Positions 22,404 to 31,843 are shown, counted from the first letter of the stretch. The stretch: 64,000 nt of DNA from JBBQLG01 sp964251665 (GCA_964251665.1 CAXUKO010000008.1:62001-126000), one strand, 5' to 3'. Notes: generated by a model from the letters alone, not told the origin. Translations and numbers: made by a program.

Positions 22404-24893
22404 CTAATTGCCGCCTTTCACCCGGCCCTGCTCCGCTGAGGTCGCCGAGTTGCGGTTGCGGGCACCTTTTACGTTCTGGTTGCCGAAGCGGTACGTAAAC
22501 GTTAGGTTTACCCGGCGGCTCTCCCAGCGCGACTGCACCCGGAAGTCGATGTCCTGTACTTTGGCGATCCCATTGAAATGGTTGAGCCAGAACGGGTCGC
22601 TCACATTCAACTTCAGCGAGCCTTTGTTGTCCATCAGTTTCTTCTGTACGCCTACCGTGAAGGCACCCATCGGCTGCGCCCGATAAAACCCGTACTGAGC
22701 CGCTGAATTATACCAACCAGCCAGTTCAGCCGACAGCGTTTTGCTTAAGGTGAAATTGTTGGACGAGTACAGATTAAAGGCCGTGAACTTCACATCGTAA
22801 GGCTGCCCTGAGTAAAACGTGTTGTAGTGCTGATAATACACAGTCACGTTGTTCTGCATAGTCCACCATTTAGCGACTGGTACCGGAAAGCTGATATTCA
22901 GGTTCACGTTATCCTGCGTACCCAGGTTTTCAGGAGTGATGTAAGTGATGTTCTGCGACGCAATCTGCATGGGCGTTTCGCTATTGATAAAGCTCGTAGT
23001 CCGGCTGAAACCCAGCGTAGTCGAGATGGCACCCTTATATACGTGCGTCAGTTCCAATGAGTTTGTGTACTGAGGCCGCAGAAACGGATTCCCTTTCTGG
23101 TACGTGTACGGATCGAGGTAGAACACGAACGGGTTCAGGTTTTCGTAGCTGGGCCGGTCGATCCGACGGCTGTACGACAGGTTCATCACGTTGTTGGTAT
23201 CTAACTGCCGCGACAGAAACAGCGTTGGGAACAGGTTCAGGTAATTCCGTTCGACGCGTTGGTTGAGCGTAACCGAGTTGCCAATCGAGTGCGTGTGTTC
23301 AGCCCGCAGACCCGCCTGTACCTTCAGTTTCTTGCCCATCGTACCGGCGTAGTTCAGGTAAGCCGCGTTGATGTTTTCATCGTATTTGAACTGATTCGAG
23401 CGGCTGGCGTCGAATAACCATTGACGCGTTTCTTGCTGAAGCGTATCGTAGAGGGTGTTATTATCTGCCGTTACGTAGCTGCTTTTCACACCAGCCTCAA
23501 ACTTGGCACCTTTTTTCAGGGGCAGCACGTAATCACTTTTAACAGCCCAGATGCTGATGGTTGATGGCATGTTATTCCGTACATCCTGGTTCGACCGGGT
23601 AGGTTCATTCGAGGCATTGCGGTACTGAGTGCTCAGGTTGTTATTGCTCTGTCCTGAGTAGTGAACGTAATCAACATCGGCAGTTAACTCCTGCCCTTTA
23701 TCATCAAATTCGTGCTTGAAATTCAGGTTACTCGTCAGGTTTTTCAGGTCTTGAATCGCGTCTGTACGCGTTAGGGCTTTGCTGGTCAGTTGTCGGCTGG
23801 CGTCGCTGATGAGTGTGTTGTTAATGCCATTCGGCGACTGCCAGTCGTTCGAGAAGCCGTTCACCAGTACGCCAATGGTCGTTTTCTTGCTGACAAAATA
23901 ATCCAACCCTCCTTTGAAATTATGACTGACGAATGAACTCGGCCGGAAGGAAGTCTGATCAAAATAAGTAACGGTACCATTATACGGTATTGTCCGGTTA
24001 ATGGTATTTGAGTTGTAGGAGAGTCGGTTACCGTAGCTGTAGTTACCAAAGACGTTTACTTTACCCGCGCGGTGGTTGATGTTCAGCGAACCGTTGTATT
24101 TAGGGCGATTCACATTTTTGCCGTTCAAATCATTCACCCAGCCGTACCCCGTACCTAAGGTTAGTGTGCCGTTGGTACCGAAGTTTTTGTTCTTTTTCAT
24201 CTTGATGTTGATGATCCCCGAGTTACCGGCCGCATCGTACTTTGAGCCGGGGTTGGTGATGATCTCAATCTTCTCGATATTGTCACTGGGCGTGTTTTTC
24301 AGTAGATTCGATACGTCCTGCTGGGAGAGGTAGGTCTGCTTTCCGTCGATGTATACAATTACACCCGACTTGCCCTTAAGCTTCAGCTGGTCGTTCTGCC
24401 GGTCGATGGTAACGCCGGGTGCCTTCTCAAGCACGTCAAGAGCCGTGTTGCCGCTGGCGACAATGCTGTTTTCGACGTTCATCACCACCCGGTCTACCTG
24501 CTGTTCCAGAAACGGCTTTTTGGCCAGTACCTTCACCTCGGCCAGATTTTTAGATTCTTCGGTCAGGGTCAACGCCGAAACGTTTATGTCGGTGTGGTCG
24601 GCATCGAGGGTGAAGGACGAACTGTACGTTTTGCTATAGCCGAGTTGCTGCGCTACCACTCTATACTCACCACCAGCTATGGCGTCGAATTCGTAGAGTC
24701 CGGCAGCATCGCTGACCGCGCCTTTCACCAGGGTTGAATCCGTTGCTTTCACCAGCATCAGCGTGGCAAATTCGACCGGTTTGCTGGCGGCTGTGTTTAC
24801 TTGTCCGTTTACTTTTCCTTTAACCGGCGACTGAGCAAAGGCGGTCACGACGGCAAAGAGCAGGTTGAGTGTGGTAGCAAAAATCGTTTTCAT
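22404..24893 (-). CDS. Outer-membrane beta-barrel receptor (TonB-dependent receptor-like)
   Basis: 829 residues from the ATG at 24893, which starts the signal peptide MKTIFATTLNLLFAVVTAFA; the longer frame adds 18 residues ahead of it with no support. A carboxypeptidase-regulatory-like domain (GLYEFDAIAGGEYRVVAQQL) comes first. A plug-like domain follows (LDVLEKAPGVTIDRQNDQLK, then VIVYIDGKQTYLS, then IEIITNPGSKYDAAGNSGII). The rest is an OMP_b-brl_3-type barrel ending in LTFTYRFGNQ before a basic tail. Members lack a clear TonB box, and the substrate is unknown. It is monocistronic and converges on the element. Confidence 0.9.
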   Translation of the reverse strand: MKTIFATTLNLLFAVVTAFAQSPVKGKVNGQVNTAASKPVEFATLMLVKATDSTLVKGAVSDAAGLYEFDAIAGGEYRVVAQQLGYSKTYSSSFTLDADHTDINVSALTLTEESKNLAEVKVLAKKPFLEQQVDRVVMNVENSIVASGNTALDVLEKAPGVTIDRQNDQLKLKGKSGVIVYIDGKQTYLSQQDVSNLLKNTPSDNIEKIEIITNPGSKYDAAGNSGIINIKMKKNKNFGTNGTLTLGTGYGWVNDLNGKNVNRPKYNGSLNINHRAGKVNVFGNYSYGNRLSYNSNTINRTIPYNGTVTYFDQTSFRPSSFVSHNFKGGLDYFVSKKTTIGVLVNGFSNDWQSPNGINNTLISDASRQLTSKALTRTDAIQDLKNLTSNLNFKHEFDDKGQELTADVDYVHYSGQSNNNLSTQYRNASNEPTRSNQDVRNNMPSTISIWAVKSDYVLPLKKGAKFEAGVKSSYVTADNNTLYDTLQQETRQWLFDASRSNQFKYDENINAAYLNYAGTMGKKLKVQAGLRAEHTHSIGNSVTLNQRVERNYLNLFPTLFLSRQLDTNNVMNLSYSRRIDRPSYENLNPFVFYLDPYTYQKGNPFLRPQYTNSLELTHVYKGAISTTLGFSRTTSFINSETPMQIASQNITYITPENLGTQDNVNLNISFPVPVAKWWTMQNNVTVYYQHYNTFYSGQPYDVKFTAFNLYSSNNFTLSKTLSAELAGWYNSAAQYGFYRAQPMGAFTVGVQKKLMDNKGSLKLNVSDPFWLNHFNGIAKVQDIDFRVQSRWESRRVNLTFTYRFGNQNVKGARNRNSATSAEQGRVKGGN

Positions 24894-25149
24894 ACTCGTA
24901 TTAAGTAAGGTTGATTCCGTTTCTGGGTGTCGATTAGTACGTGGCAAATGTAGGTAGTATGCATCACAAAGTACCTGTTCTTACACAAACGGTTTAACCT
25001 ATGGGTTGAACGGTCCGACGACTCCGGCATTTAGTTGGCTTAGAGTCAGGAAACGATTTTCAGGCTAAAGAGGGAAGTGAGCGGGCAAACGTTGCACGAG
25101 GAAGTCTATTTTTGCTTATTTACCTGACAAACGCCATTACCTTATAAGT

Positions 25150-25665
25150 ATGAACGTCTTATCCGTAATCTGGGCGCTGATTAACATTGCATCGCTTATG
25201 GTGCTGCTACGTTTCTGGCTCACCGGATTTACGCTTATTGCTGCCCAACACGGCCGTTGGATCACGGCCGCTGTGTTTCTGTTCACAATGTCTATGTGCG
25301 CCCGTCCATCGGATGATTGGCAATTCAGCAAGGAAACAACTGGTCAGATACCGGTTAGGCAGGCAGTACTGGATAATGTGCGGCACGGCAGTTCGTCCAT
25401 TGTCACCTTGCTCGATCTACCTTTAACGACATTAGATGGATTTTGGACCGTCAGACCTCTGTCCGCCAACTCAGCCGCATTTGCGTTCAAAACCCAGCAA
25501 AATGGCTTGGCAGCTTACCTGCGCTGGGAGAGTCAGGTACAATCAATCAGCGTTTCTTCCACCCGGCATTTACATTATGAATTGGTAGGCACCTTAAACT
25601 GGTGTTTACTGGGCGTTCCACTTTATCGACAGAGTCAGCAGTTTTCGGGCGAGATAGCGCTATAA
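25150..25665 (+). CDS. Unrecognised membrane-associated protein, 171 aa
   Basis: Two N-terminal hydrophobic stretches (VIWALINIASLMVLLRFWL and GRWITAAVFLFTMSMCA) precede a soluble region without recognisable motifs. It is divergent from the receptor gene, and its 3' end overlaps the convergent beta-barrel gene by 6 bases. No family is recognised; coding is supported by an uninterrupted frame with sensible composition. Confidence 0.5.
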   Translation: MNVLSVIWALINIASLMVLLRFWLTGFTLIAAQHGRWITAAVFLFTMSMCARPSDDWQFSKETTGQIPVRQAVLDNVRHGSSSIVTLLDLPLTTLDGFWTVRPLSANSAAFAFKTQQNGLAAYLRWESQVQSISVSSTRHLHYELVGTLNWCLLGVPLYRQSQQFSGEIAL

Positions 25666-26460
25666 CCGGAATCCTACCGCCCAAACGTTTAGATTCGGCC
25701 CCAGGTTGTCCCGGAATAGGTTTGACGGTTCGTAGCGGACAAACAAACGGGCTTCGTCACGCCATCCCAACTCCGTCGTCAGGCCCCACCGGATATTATT
25801 GAGTGCGTAGGCCCCATGATCGCGAACGGCATTGCCCCCCTCTGGTTTTACTTTGGTGTAGCTGTCTAACCGAATACCGGCATAAGCACCCACGCCCAGC
25901 GTCAGCCCTGATTTGAAGGACATGTTCAGAATAACCGGCACGTTGAACTGGCAAACCGTCAGTTTCGACTTCTTCAAATCGCGTAGGTCGTTTACTACCC
26001 GAATGCCCTGTGGCTTAGCGGATGAAAAAGGATCGACATCGTTGACAAATCGTAGATTCTTTTCAATCGTAAAATTATTCCAGGCAATCTCCGGGCCGAT
26101 ACCGAGCCGGAATTTTACGCCTGCCGACGACTTTGGGTTCCCCAGCAGAATATTTCGGCGCCACGATAGGGCCACAAACCGCGAAGCACCGGGCCGCAGA
26201 TCGAAACCTGCCGGGAGCGAGCCACTGTACCCGTTCAGGCCGATATAGACGCCTAAGTCTTTGGAGAACCGCTGGAAATTGCGGGACGTTCGATTGCGGG
26301 AGAAATTCACCCGAACGCCCGGTCGGCTGCGGGTTATGGTTGTGGTTACGGTAGTATCGCCATTCACGATAACCGTTGTGCTGGTTTTGTCGGTGGTTGT
26401 TTGGGCCAGGGCAACGGCAGAAGAAACGAGCAGGAGCGCGAGTGTATGGATCGTTTTCAT
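25660..26460 (-). CDS. Exported outer-membrane beta-barrel protein, 266 aa
   Basis: The ATG at 26460 starts the signal peptide MKTIHTLALLLVSSAVALA; the longer frame adds 37 residues with no support. A Thr-rich linker (about 20-45) is followed by alternating strands typical of the PorT/OMP_b-brl family, for example NVPVILNMSFKSGLTLGVGA and RLFVRYEPSNLFRDN, ending in the aromatic-terminated strand NVWAVGFRL. Function is unknown; a structural or assembly role in the outer membrane is likely. Confidence 0.8.
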   Translation of the reverse strand: MKTIHTLALLLVSSAVALAQTTTDKTSTTVIVNGDTTVTTTITRSRPGVRVNFSRNRTSRNFQRFSKDLGVYIGLNGYSGSLPAGFDLRPGASRFVALSWRRNILLGNPKSSAGVKFRLGIGPEIAWNNFTIEKNLRFVNDVDPFSSAKPQGIRVVNDLRDLKKSKLTVCQFNVPVILNMSFKSGLTLGVGAYAGIRLDSYTKVKPEGGNAVRDHGAYALNNIRWGLTTELGWRDEARLFVRYEPSNLFRDNLGPNLNVWAVGFRL

Positions 26461-26554
26461 GATTGACTGAACGGATGCGTATGTATGTGAAAACCTTGTT
26501 TGACCAGAAGATGCAGCGAACCGGGGCGGAGGTTGCCTGTAAGGTGAAAAAATT

Positions 26555-27631
26555 TTAGAGTTTATAGTCATTCAGGTTATAAACCGTCACGCCGGGCATA
26601 GCCTGAAGCAGTTTCACCATGATGGCCCGGTGGTTGGCTCCCACGGCAACTACCACCCGTTTGGTACCGGCCTGCCGCGCCCGCGTCACCAGATTCTGGC
26701 ACATGCCTTCGTTGCGCAGCTGCCAGTAATGGAGCATGTCGGCCAATTCTTTTTCGGGAAAACCCGCTACGCCGAACAGCCGCTCAGCTCCGTAGAAATT
26801 GACAATGTTCAAAAACTCATCCCCTTCCGGCGAATTGAAAAAGCGAGTAGCCACACCTGCCTTCTCCGCTTCCTGCCGCATACCGTTCAGGTCGCTGGTC
26901 CGTTTGTTCAGGGCTTTATAGGCTCTTGCTGCGGCCGACGTGCTGTCTTTTTCGGTTTGGGCTTCAAACGCCTTCACCAGTGGATCAACTTTATCCCAGG
27001 CTGCCTGCCACGCCATGTCATGCTTCTGGCAATCCATCGCCATCATCTGGTCGAGGTGCAACTCGTTCATCAGCGGAAAAACGAGGTGGTAGTACTCGCT
27101 GGTAGTGCGGTAGCTGATGCGTTTGAGCGAATCAACAGGGCCGAGCGTTTTGGTGAATGTGGCTTTTTCTTCGGGGCCAAACGCATCCCTGTGCTGCATA
27201 AGTTGGTAAAGCTGAAACTGGGCGTTGCCGTAATCGTGATGTTGAAGCAGGGCGTTCGTCAGCTGCATCCGGGTCTGGTGGTAATTGGGGTTTTCACGTA
27301 AGGCCCGGTAGGAGTCGCGCAAAAATTTGGTGTAGTTTTTCGGCGCTGGGTAGCCCAGGCTCTTCACGTAAGCATAGCGTTGCTCCATGGTTACCTTGTT
27401 CCAGTAGTCGGGGATGGAGTCGTAATCGGCCGCTGATAACCACTCGCCGAACATGGCATCAGGCCGGAAGGCCCGCACTTTATTTTTGGTGTAATCGAAA
27501 TTTTCGGTGGGCTGCTTGCCGTAGTCATGGGAGGTGCCAATCATTAGAATTTCTATCGGCTGATTGGTTACCTGAGCCAGAACGGATAAGGAAGTGAGTA
27601 CTAAAATCAGGAGTGTACCGAGCGTTTTCAT
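26555..27631 (-). CDS. Exported DUF5694-like protein
   Basis: 358 residues with the signal peptide MKTLGTLLILVLTSLSVLA. The mature part opens with PIEILMIGTSHDYGKQ and FRPDAMFGEWLSAADYDSIP and closes with RVVVAVGANHRAIMVKLL. The conserved GTSH, GE and GANH motifs are as in the TraB/GumN-like hydrolase fold to which DUF5694 proteins belong. It is predicted to be periplasmic. The substrate is unknown. The gene is divergent from the LytS-type kinase, with a long inverted repeat between them. Confidence 0.78.
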   Translation of the reverse strand: MKTLGTLLILVLTSLSVLAQVTNQPIEILMIGTSHDYGKQPTENFDYTKNKVRAFRPDAMFGEWLSAADYDSIPDYWNKVTMEQRYAYVKSLGYPAPKNYTKFLRDSYRALRENPNYHQTRMQLTNALLQHHDYGNAQFQLYQLMQHRDAFGPEEKATFTKTLGPVDSLKRISYRTTSEYYHLVFPLMNELHLDQMMAMDCQKHDMAWQAAWDKVDPLVKAFEAQTEKDSTSAAARAYKALNKRTSDLNGMRQEAEKAGVATRFFNSPEGDEFLNIVNFYGAERLFGVAGFPEKELADMLHYWQLRNEGMCQNLVTRARQAGTKRVVVAVGANHRAIMVKLLQAMPGVTVYNLNDYKL

Positions 27632-27692
27632 GGCGTTTGCTTGTGTTTAGGTGAATCGTTGACACAAAGTTGCGCGCCCTGCTTACGGTCGC

Positions 27693-27802
27693 CAACTCCG
27701 TTCGACCAACGCGCCGGTTGTATCGTCCAACGCCGTTTCGGGGCCTGTTCCGGTACCTATCCGGTTGGTCGGTTAAAAACGGGCGTTGGTCGAACGGAGT
27801 TG
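27693..27802. promoter_or_regulatory. 20-bp inverted repeat upstream of the LytS/LytTR operon
   Basis: CAACTCCGTTCGACCAACGC (27693-27712) is repeated as its exact reverse complement at 27783-27802, 70 bases apart, in the divergent intergenic region 27632-27840. The core CGTTCGACCAACG is itself nearly palindromic. Placement directly before a LytTR regulator operon suggests the response regulator's own binding sites. Confidence 0.6.
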
Positions 27803-27840
27803 CCCGAACCTGGCAGAACCAGTACGTTTGAATAAATCCA

Positions 27841-28878
27841 ATGACTATGCCTTTTTCACTCGCCCGTTTTTCGCCCGCTTTTATCCGAAATGCGGTTTAC
27901 CTGTTGATTTATAGTGTACAGGCCATCTCAATCATTGTTGCGCCCACTACGCAGTATGTCTGGTTCAGCCTCGCTTTTCTGACGGCCCGGTGGCTGGCGG
28001 TCTATTTTTTTCATGTGGTCATTCTGAACTGGTGTCTACCCCGACGGCAGTGGGCGGGTATATTGGCTGGGGCAGCCACTACCCTGCTTGTTTTTATTCT
28101 GACCCGTTACCTGATCGAAGAAGTTATTTTTCCGGTTACGCTTGGTATCCGCAATTATGTGCCGGGTACCACACTGTCACATTACGTGCAGGATAACCTG
28201 TACTACGCCTTGCCCAGCCTGTTAATTGGCTTCGTGCTGAAACTGGTTGAGGACTGGTTTGTGCATCAGCAGGAGCGCGCCGAACTCGTGGCCGAGAAAA
28301 CAACTGCCGAACTGGCTTTTTTGAAATCGCAGGTGAATCCTCATTTTCTGTTCAATACGCTCAACAACATATATTCGCTGACGTACACCAAGTCCGACGA
28401 AGCACCGGGTGCCATCCTGAAACTGTCGGAACTGATGCGTTACATGATCTACGACAACAACGGCCCTGCTGAGGGAGGGTATAAGGTGCCGCTCACCAAG
28501 GAAATTGCGTACCTGAATAACTTCATTGACCTGGAGAAACTGCGTGTGGCTAATGCGCAGGTGCAGGTGCAACTGGAAGGTAACACCGATCTGTACCGCA
28601 TTGAGCCACTCATTCTGCTGCCGTTTGTCGAAAATGCGTTCAAACACGGCGACCTGACCAACCCGGCCCATCCGCTTGTGATTGATCTGAGCGTTCGGCA
28701 GGGTAAACTGATTTTCGATACGATCAACAAAAAGGTAAACCGTCAGAAAGATGCAGTAGGGGGGATTGGCTTGCAAAACGTGCGTCGGCGGTTAGATTTG
28801 CTGTACCCGAATCAGTACACGTTACATATTGATGACACCGCCGACACCTATGCCTGCCGTCTGGAATTGAGTTTATGA
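27841..28878 (+). CDS. LytS/YehU-type sensor histidine kinase
   Basis: 345 residues. Four membrane helices in the first 135 residues, then a short coiled linker and the His_kinase domain with phospho-acceptor H168 in SQVNPHFLFNTLNNIYSL. The ATPase part is shortened, with the N-box PLILLPFVENAFKHG and the G-box GGIGLQNVRRRLDLLYP. Such kinases sense an unknown membrane or cell-wall cue and phosphorylate a LytTR regulator. The stop overlaps the regulator's start (28875-28878). A second ATG two codons downstream could also serve as start. Confidence 0.93.
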   Translation: MTMPFSLARFSPAFIRNAVYLLIYSVQAISIIVAPTTQYVWFSLAFLTARWLAVYFFHVVILNWCLPRRQWAGILAGAATTLLVFILTRYLIEEVIFPVTLGIRNYVPGTTLSHYVQDNLYYALPSLLIGFVLKLVEDWFVHQQERAELVAEKTTAELAFLKSQVNPHFLFNTLNNIYSLTYTKSDEAPGAILKLSELMRYMIYDNNGPAEGGYKVPLTKEIAYLNNFIDLEKLRVANAQVQVQLEGNTDLYRIEPLILLPFVENAFKHGDLTNPAHPLVIDLSVRQGKLIFDTINKKVNRQKDAVGGIGLQNVRRRLDLLYPNQYTLHIDDTADTYACRLELSL

Positions 28879-29624
28879 TTATGCGCTGCCTTATTGTTGA
28901 TGATGAACCCCTGGCCCACGCTATCCTGAGCGATTACGTCAGGAAAGTGCCGTTTCTGAACCTGATTGGCACTACCACCAGCCCAATCGAAGCCCTCACG
29001 CGGGTACAGCAGGGCGACGTTGATCTAGTGTTTCTGGATATTCAAATGCCGGAACTGACCGGGATGCAGTTTCTGAAGATTGCCCGGTCGGCGGGGGCAC
29101 GCTGCCAGGTTATTCTGACCACCGCTTATGCCGATTACGCACTGGAAGGCTATGAGCACGACGTGGTTGATTATCTGTTGAAGCCGATTGCCTTCGAGCG
29201 GTTTTTTCGGGCCGTACAGAAAGCCCGTAGTCAGAGCCAGCCAGCCGCGCCGGTCGTTATTCCGCTGACTTCCCCGCCGGTGGTGCCTGATTCAGTGCCG
29301 CCGATGCCTGCCCAACCCGACTTTATCTTCGTCAAAACCGAATACAAATTGCAACGCGTTGGCTTTAATGAGCTATTGTACTGCGAAGGACTGAAAGACT
29401 ACGTGTCTATCTACACACCTGCCGAGCGTATCCTGGCCCTGCAAACGATGAAAGCCCTCGAAGAGAAGCTGCCGACGAGCCAGTTCATGCGTGTTCATAA
29501 GTCCTACATCGTCGCACTGAATCGTATCGAAACCGTTGAGCGGAACCGGATTTACATTGGCAAAGCTGTCATCCCCATCGGCGACACGTACCGGGATGAG
29601 TTTTTCAGGCGCATCGAAGGGTAA
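28875..29624 (+). CDS. LytTR-family response regulator
   Basis: 249 residues. The receiver domain has the acidic pair D9/D10 and phospho-acceptor D55 (LVFLDIQMPEL), then T83 and K107-region residues. A Pro-rich linker (about 119-147) leads to the LytTR DNA-binding domain (FIFVKTEYKLQRVGFNELLY ... RVHKSYIVALNRIETVERNR). It is translationally coupled to the kinase, forming a standard Bacteroidota two-component pair. Likely targets are its own promoter region and nearby envelope genes. A start two codons later (ATG) is equally possible. Confidence 0.94.
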   Translation: MIMRCLIVDDEPLAHAILSDYVRKVPFLNLIGTTTSPIEALTRVQQGDVDLVFLDIQMPELTGMQFLKIARSAGARCQVILTTAYADYALEGYEHDVVDYLLKPIAFERFFRAVQKARSQSQPAAPVVIPLTSPPVVPDSVPPMPAQPDFIFVKTEYKLQRVGFNELLYCEGLKDYVSIYTPAERILALQTMKALEEKLPTSQFMRVHKSYIVALNRIETVERNRIYIGKAVIPIGDTYRDEFFRRIEG

Positions 29625-29694
29625 CTGTAGTCCAGACGCCCACGTCTGGTCGTGTTGCTTACGCCAAAACCAGACGTGGGCGTCTGGGCTACAG
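29625..29694. terminator. 26-bp near-perfect palindrome between convergent genes
   Basis: 29625-29650 pairs with 29669-29694 with a single G-T wobble and an 18-base loop. The core GCCCACGTCTGG is shared with the structures at 53641-53700 and, in part, 42239-42260. It can terminate both the LytTR operon and the META lipoprotein gene. Confidence 0.7.
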
Positions 29695-29708
29695 CCTTCG
29701 GCATACAG

Positions 29709-30524
29709 TTACTTTGTTTTTCGCCAGGTCATCATGTACTGCCCTTCGGAAAGGAGTGTCAGGCGGTCTTTACCGATGCGAAACAGACTTGCTTTGCGTA
29801 GGGCAGCCAGAAAATCAGCCTCGAAGGAAGTGGGGCAGGTTCGGTGTTTAGCCGCTTCAGGCAACACTTTCAGATGATCACCCTCCGCCGTAATATCGCC
29901 TTTAAGGGCATTGTAGCCGGTTGATCCCCGCAGTTTTTTGGCGTTTAGGTCTATCTCCAGCGTGGGGGTCTGGTTATTGGCAAATTGACCGGCATGAAAC
30001 CGCTGACCTTGAAAACTTTCCAATGTCCAGACCCCATTGAGCCGATCGCTGCCCTTGATGAATGAGCCCCAGCCTACGTACCGCTTACTACCCGCTTCCA
30101 CCCGCACCGTATAGGCATAATCCCGTTTGGTAACGGCGTCCTGCGTAACAACGGGCTCGATAGCAACGCGTAACCGCTCACCCCGCGCCGGCCGTCGGCG
30201 ATTAGTCGATGCGGTCGTGGCCGCTCCGGTGCGGGCATCGAGCAGGACGCCGGTGGTGGAACCGATGCGCTGTGGTTTGGGCATGGGTGCCAGCAGCAAT
30301 ACACCGGTGCCTTCCTGAAACCGGATCTGTTTGGCAAAATCAATATCGAGCGACCAGGCCGGAGCATTGCCATTGGCCACAAAATCAATGCCTTCACCAC
30401 GCTTGGCCTGCCAGTCGGCGGTTTCGGGTAAATCGACTTTCGTACGACGACTGGTAGTGGATCGGTGACAGGCGCCTATGGTAAGCAGGCAACCCAAAAC
30501 ACCGGCATAAATCATTGTTCTCAT
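29709..30524 (-). CDS. META-domain lipoprotein
   Basis: 271 residues. A lipoprotein signal with lipobox IGAC (Cys19) marks it as membrane-anchored. A first domain (about 45-145) contains GNAPAWSLDIDF, the motif of the COG3650-type domain. The C-terminal META/HslJ-like domain (about 160-268) includes LNGVWTLESFQGQRF, STGYNALKGDI and HRTCPTSFEADFL; the usual Cys-Asn of this domain is Tyr-Asn here. Related proteins are implicated in envelope stress and motility, but the mechanism is unknown. Confidence 0.82.
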   Translation of the reverse strand: MRTMIYAGVLGCLLTIGACHRSTTSRRTKVDLPETADWQAKRGEGIDFVANGNAPAWSLDIDFAKQIRFQEGTGVLLLAPMPKPQRIGSTTGVLLDARTGAATTASTNRRRPARGERLRVAIEPVVTQDAVTKRDYAYTVRVEAGSKRYVGWGSFIKGSDRLNGVWTLESFQGQRFHAGQFANNQTPTLEIDLNAKKLRGSTGYNALKGDITAEGDHLKVLPEAAKHRTCPTSFEADFLAALRKASLFRIGKDRLTLLSEGQYMMTWRKTK

Positions 30525-30565
30525 AGACTATGGCAACGAATGAACGGGGCGGGTTAGTGTCTCAA

Positions 30566-30654
30566 CTCACCCCCGGCTTATTTCCTCAACAAGGAGAGGG
30601 GGAACTACCGAGCCTACTCCCTTCTCCTTCTAAAGGAGATGGGTCGGGGGTGAG
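30566..30654. repeat. Imperfect palindrome of the CTCACCCCC type
   Basis: CTCACCCCCGG (30566-30576) is inverted at 30645-30654, with further purine/pyrimidine-rich imperfect pairing between. It resembles the larger structure at 57727-57823. The last codons of the adjacent oxidoreductase gene (RLTSPPTHLL) are read from it. Confidence 0.55.
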
Positions 30655-31733
30655 GTAAGTCGAACCGGTTGTCCCGTTCGGGTAGATTCGTAGATGGCTG
30701 TGAACAACTCGACTACGCGTCGGCCATCTTCACCGGTGACCGCTGGGGCTCGGTTTTGCCGGATGGCGTCCGCAAACTCCCCAATTTGTAAGGCAAAATA
30801 ATGGGTCGTGGCATCGATACGGCTAAACAAATCCACCTCTTCGGCTTTCCATACATCGAGTAGGTCCGTTTCGCCGGGAATAGTCCACATATCATTGTAG
30901 GGCGGTTCGGTAATCGACGAGCGACCGGCAATGAACATGGAGCCACCATCCGTCTGCACGCCGACTGAAGCGCCGTTGGTGCCGTGTATGTGTACTTTTC
31001 CGTACAGACCCGGCTTCTGGGAGTTGCTGACGACAATATTGCCAATAGCTCCACTTTTGAACTTCAGAATGGCCACGGCTGTATCTTCTACCTCAATATA
31101 CGGGTGGTTCAGGTTTTTCCACAGACCAAACACCTCCTCGATTTCACCCATGTACCAGAGTAGCAAATCCAGTTGGTGCGGAGCCTGGTTAACCAACACG
31201 CCACCGCCTTCTTCCAGCCATTTACCACGCCAGGGATCACTGCGGTAGTAGGCTTCGTCGCGCCAGCCGAGCATGATGACCATGCCGAGGGCAGGGGCAC
31301 CAAGTTTACCCGCGTCGATGGCCTGCCGGATGCGCTGGCTGGATTCATAAAACCGGCGCTGACTGATAACACCCAACTGACGGCCGCTGCGCCGGGCGGC
31401 ATTGAGCATGGCATCACAATCGGCGAGGGAGGAGGCCAGTGGTTTTTCGACCAACACGTGGGCACCTGCATCCAGGGCGGCAACGGCCGGATCGCGGTGG
31501 GCGGGGTGAGGGGTACATATCAGGCAGAGGTCTACTCGTTCCGTCTCGATCATCCGAGTAATATCGGTGTAGGCCGGGATGCCGTAGGGCTGGGCAAAAG
31601 CCTCGGTTTTTTCGGGACTGCGGCCGCAAACAGCTACCAATTCGGAGTCTGGCGTTTGCAGAACGGCTTTGGCGTGCAGGTGGCCTACTTTGCCGGGGCC
31701 AATGATGGCAATGCGAATCGATTGTGGGCTCAT
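30630..31733 (-). CDS. Gfo/Idh/MocA-family oxidoreductase
   Basis: 367 residues. The N-terminal Rossmann fold (IAIIGPGKVGHLHAKAVLQ) binds NAD(P). The EKP motif (HVLVEKPLASSLADCDAML) carries the family's conserved lysine. The C-terminal alpha/beta domain includes EEGGGVLVNQAPHQLDLLLW with the conserved DLL/H region. Such enzymes oxidise or rearrange sugars and inositols. There is no signal peptide, so it is cytoplasmic. It is divergent from an exported sugar isomerase/epimerase-like gene, a pairing common in carbohydrate clusters. The C-terminal tail runs into a dispersed repeat. Confidence 0.93.
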   Translation of the reverse strand: MSPQSIRIAIIGPGKVGHLHAKAVLQTPDSELVAVCGRSPEKTEAFAQPYGIPAYTDITRMIETERVDLCLICTPHPAHRDPAVAALDAGAHVLVEKPLASSLADCDAMLNAARRSGRQLGVISQRRFYESSQRIRQAIDAGKLGAPALGMVIMLGWRDEAYYRSDPWRGKWLEEGGGVLVNQAPHQLDLLLWYMGEIEEVFGLWKNLNHPYIEVEDTAVAILKFKSGAIGNIVVSNSQKPGLYGKVHIHGTNGASVGVQTDGGSMFIAGRSSITEPPYNDMWTIPGETDLLDVWKAEEVDLFSRIDATTHYFALQIGEFADAIRQNRAPAVTGEDGRRVVELFTAIYESTRTGQPVRLTSPPTHLL

Positions 31734-31779
31734 ACAGAAGAAAAGGGCTCAGGATGTAAAAGTTAACGTTCGGGTTGCG

Positions 31780-31812
31780 AACTTCCCGAAAGTTCTCAAC
31801 TTTCGGGAAGTT
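31780..31812. promoter_or_regulatory. 15-bp perfect inverted repeat between divergent sugar genes
   Basis: AACTTCCCGAAAGTT (31780-31794) and its exact complement (31798-31812) are separated by CTC. It lies 32 bases before the isomerase ATG and 47 bases from the oxidoreductase ATG, so it can be an operator for both or a leader hairpin. Confidence 0.5.
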
Positions 31813-31843
31813 TCCTTACTTATTCTGCTTAACCCTACTTTCA

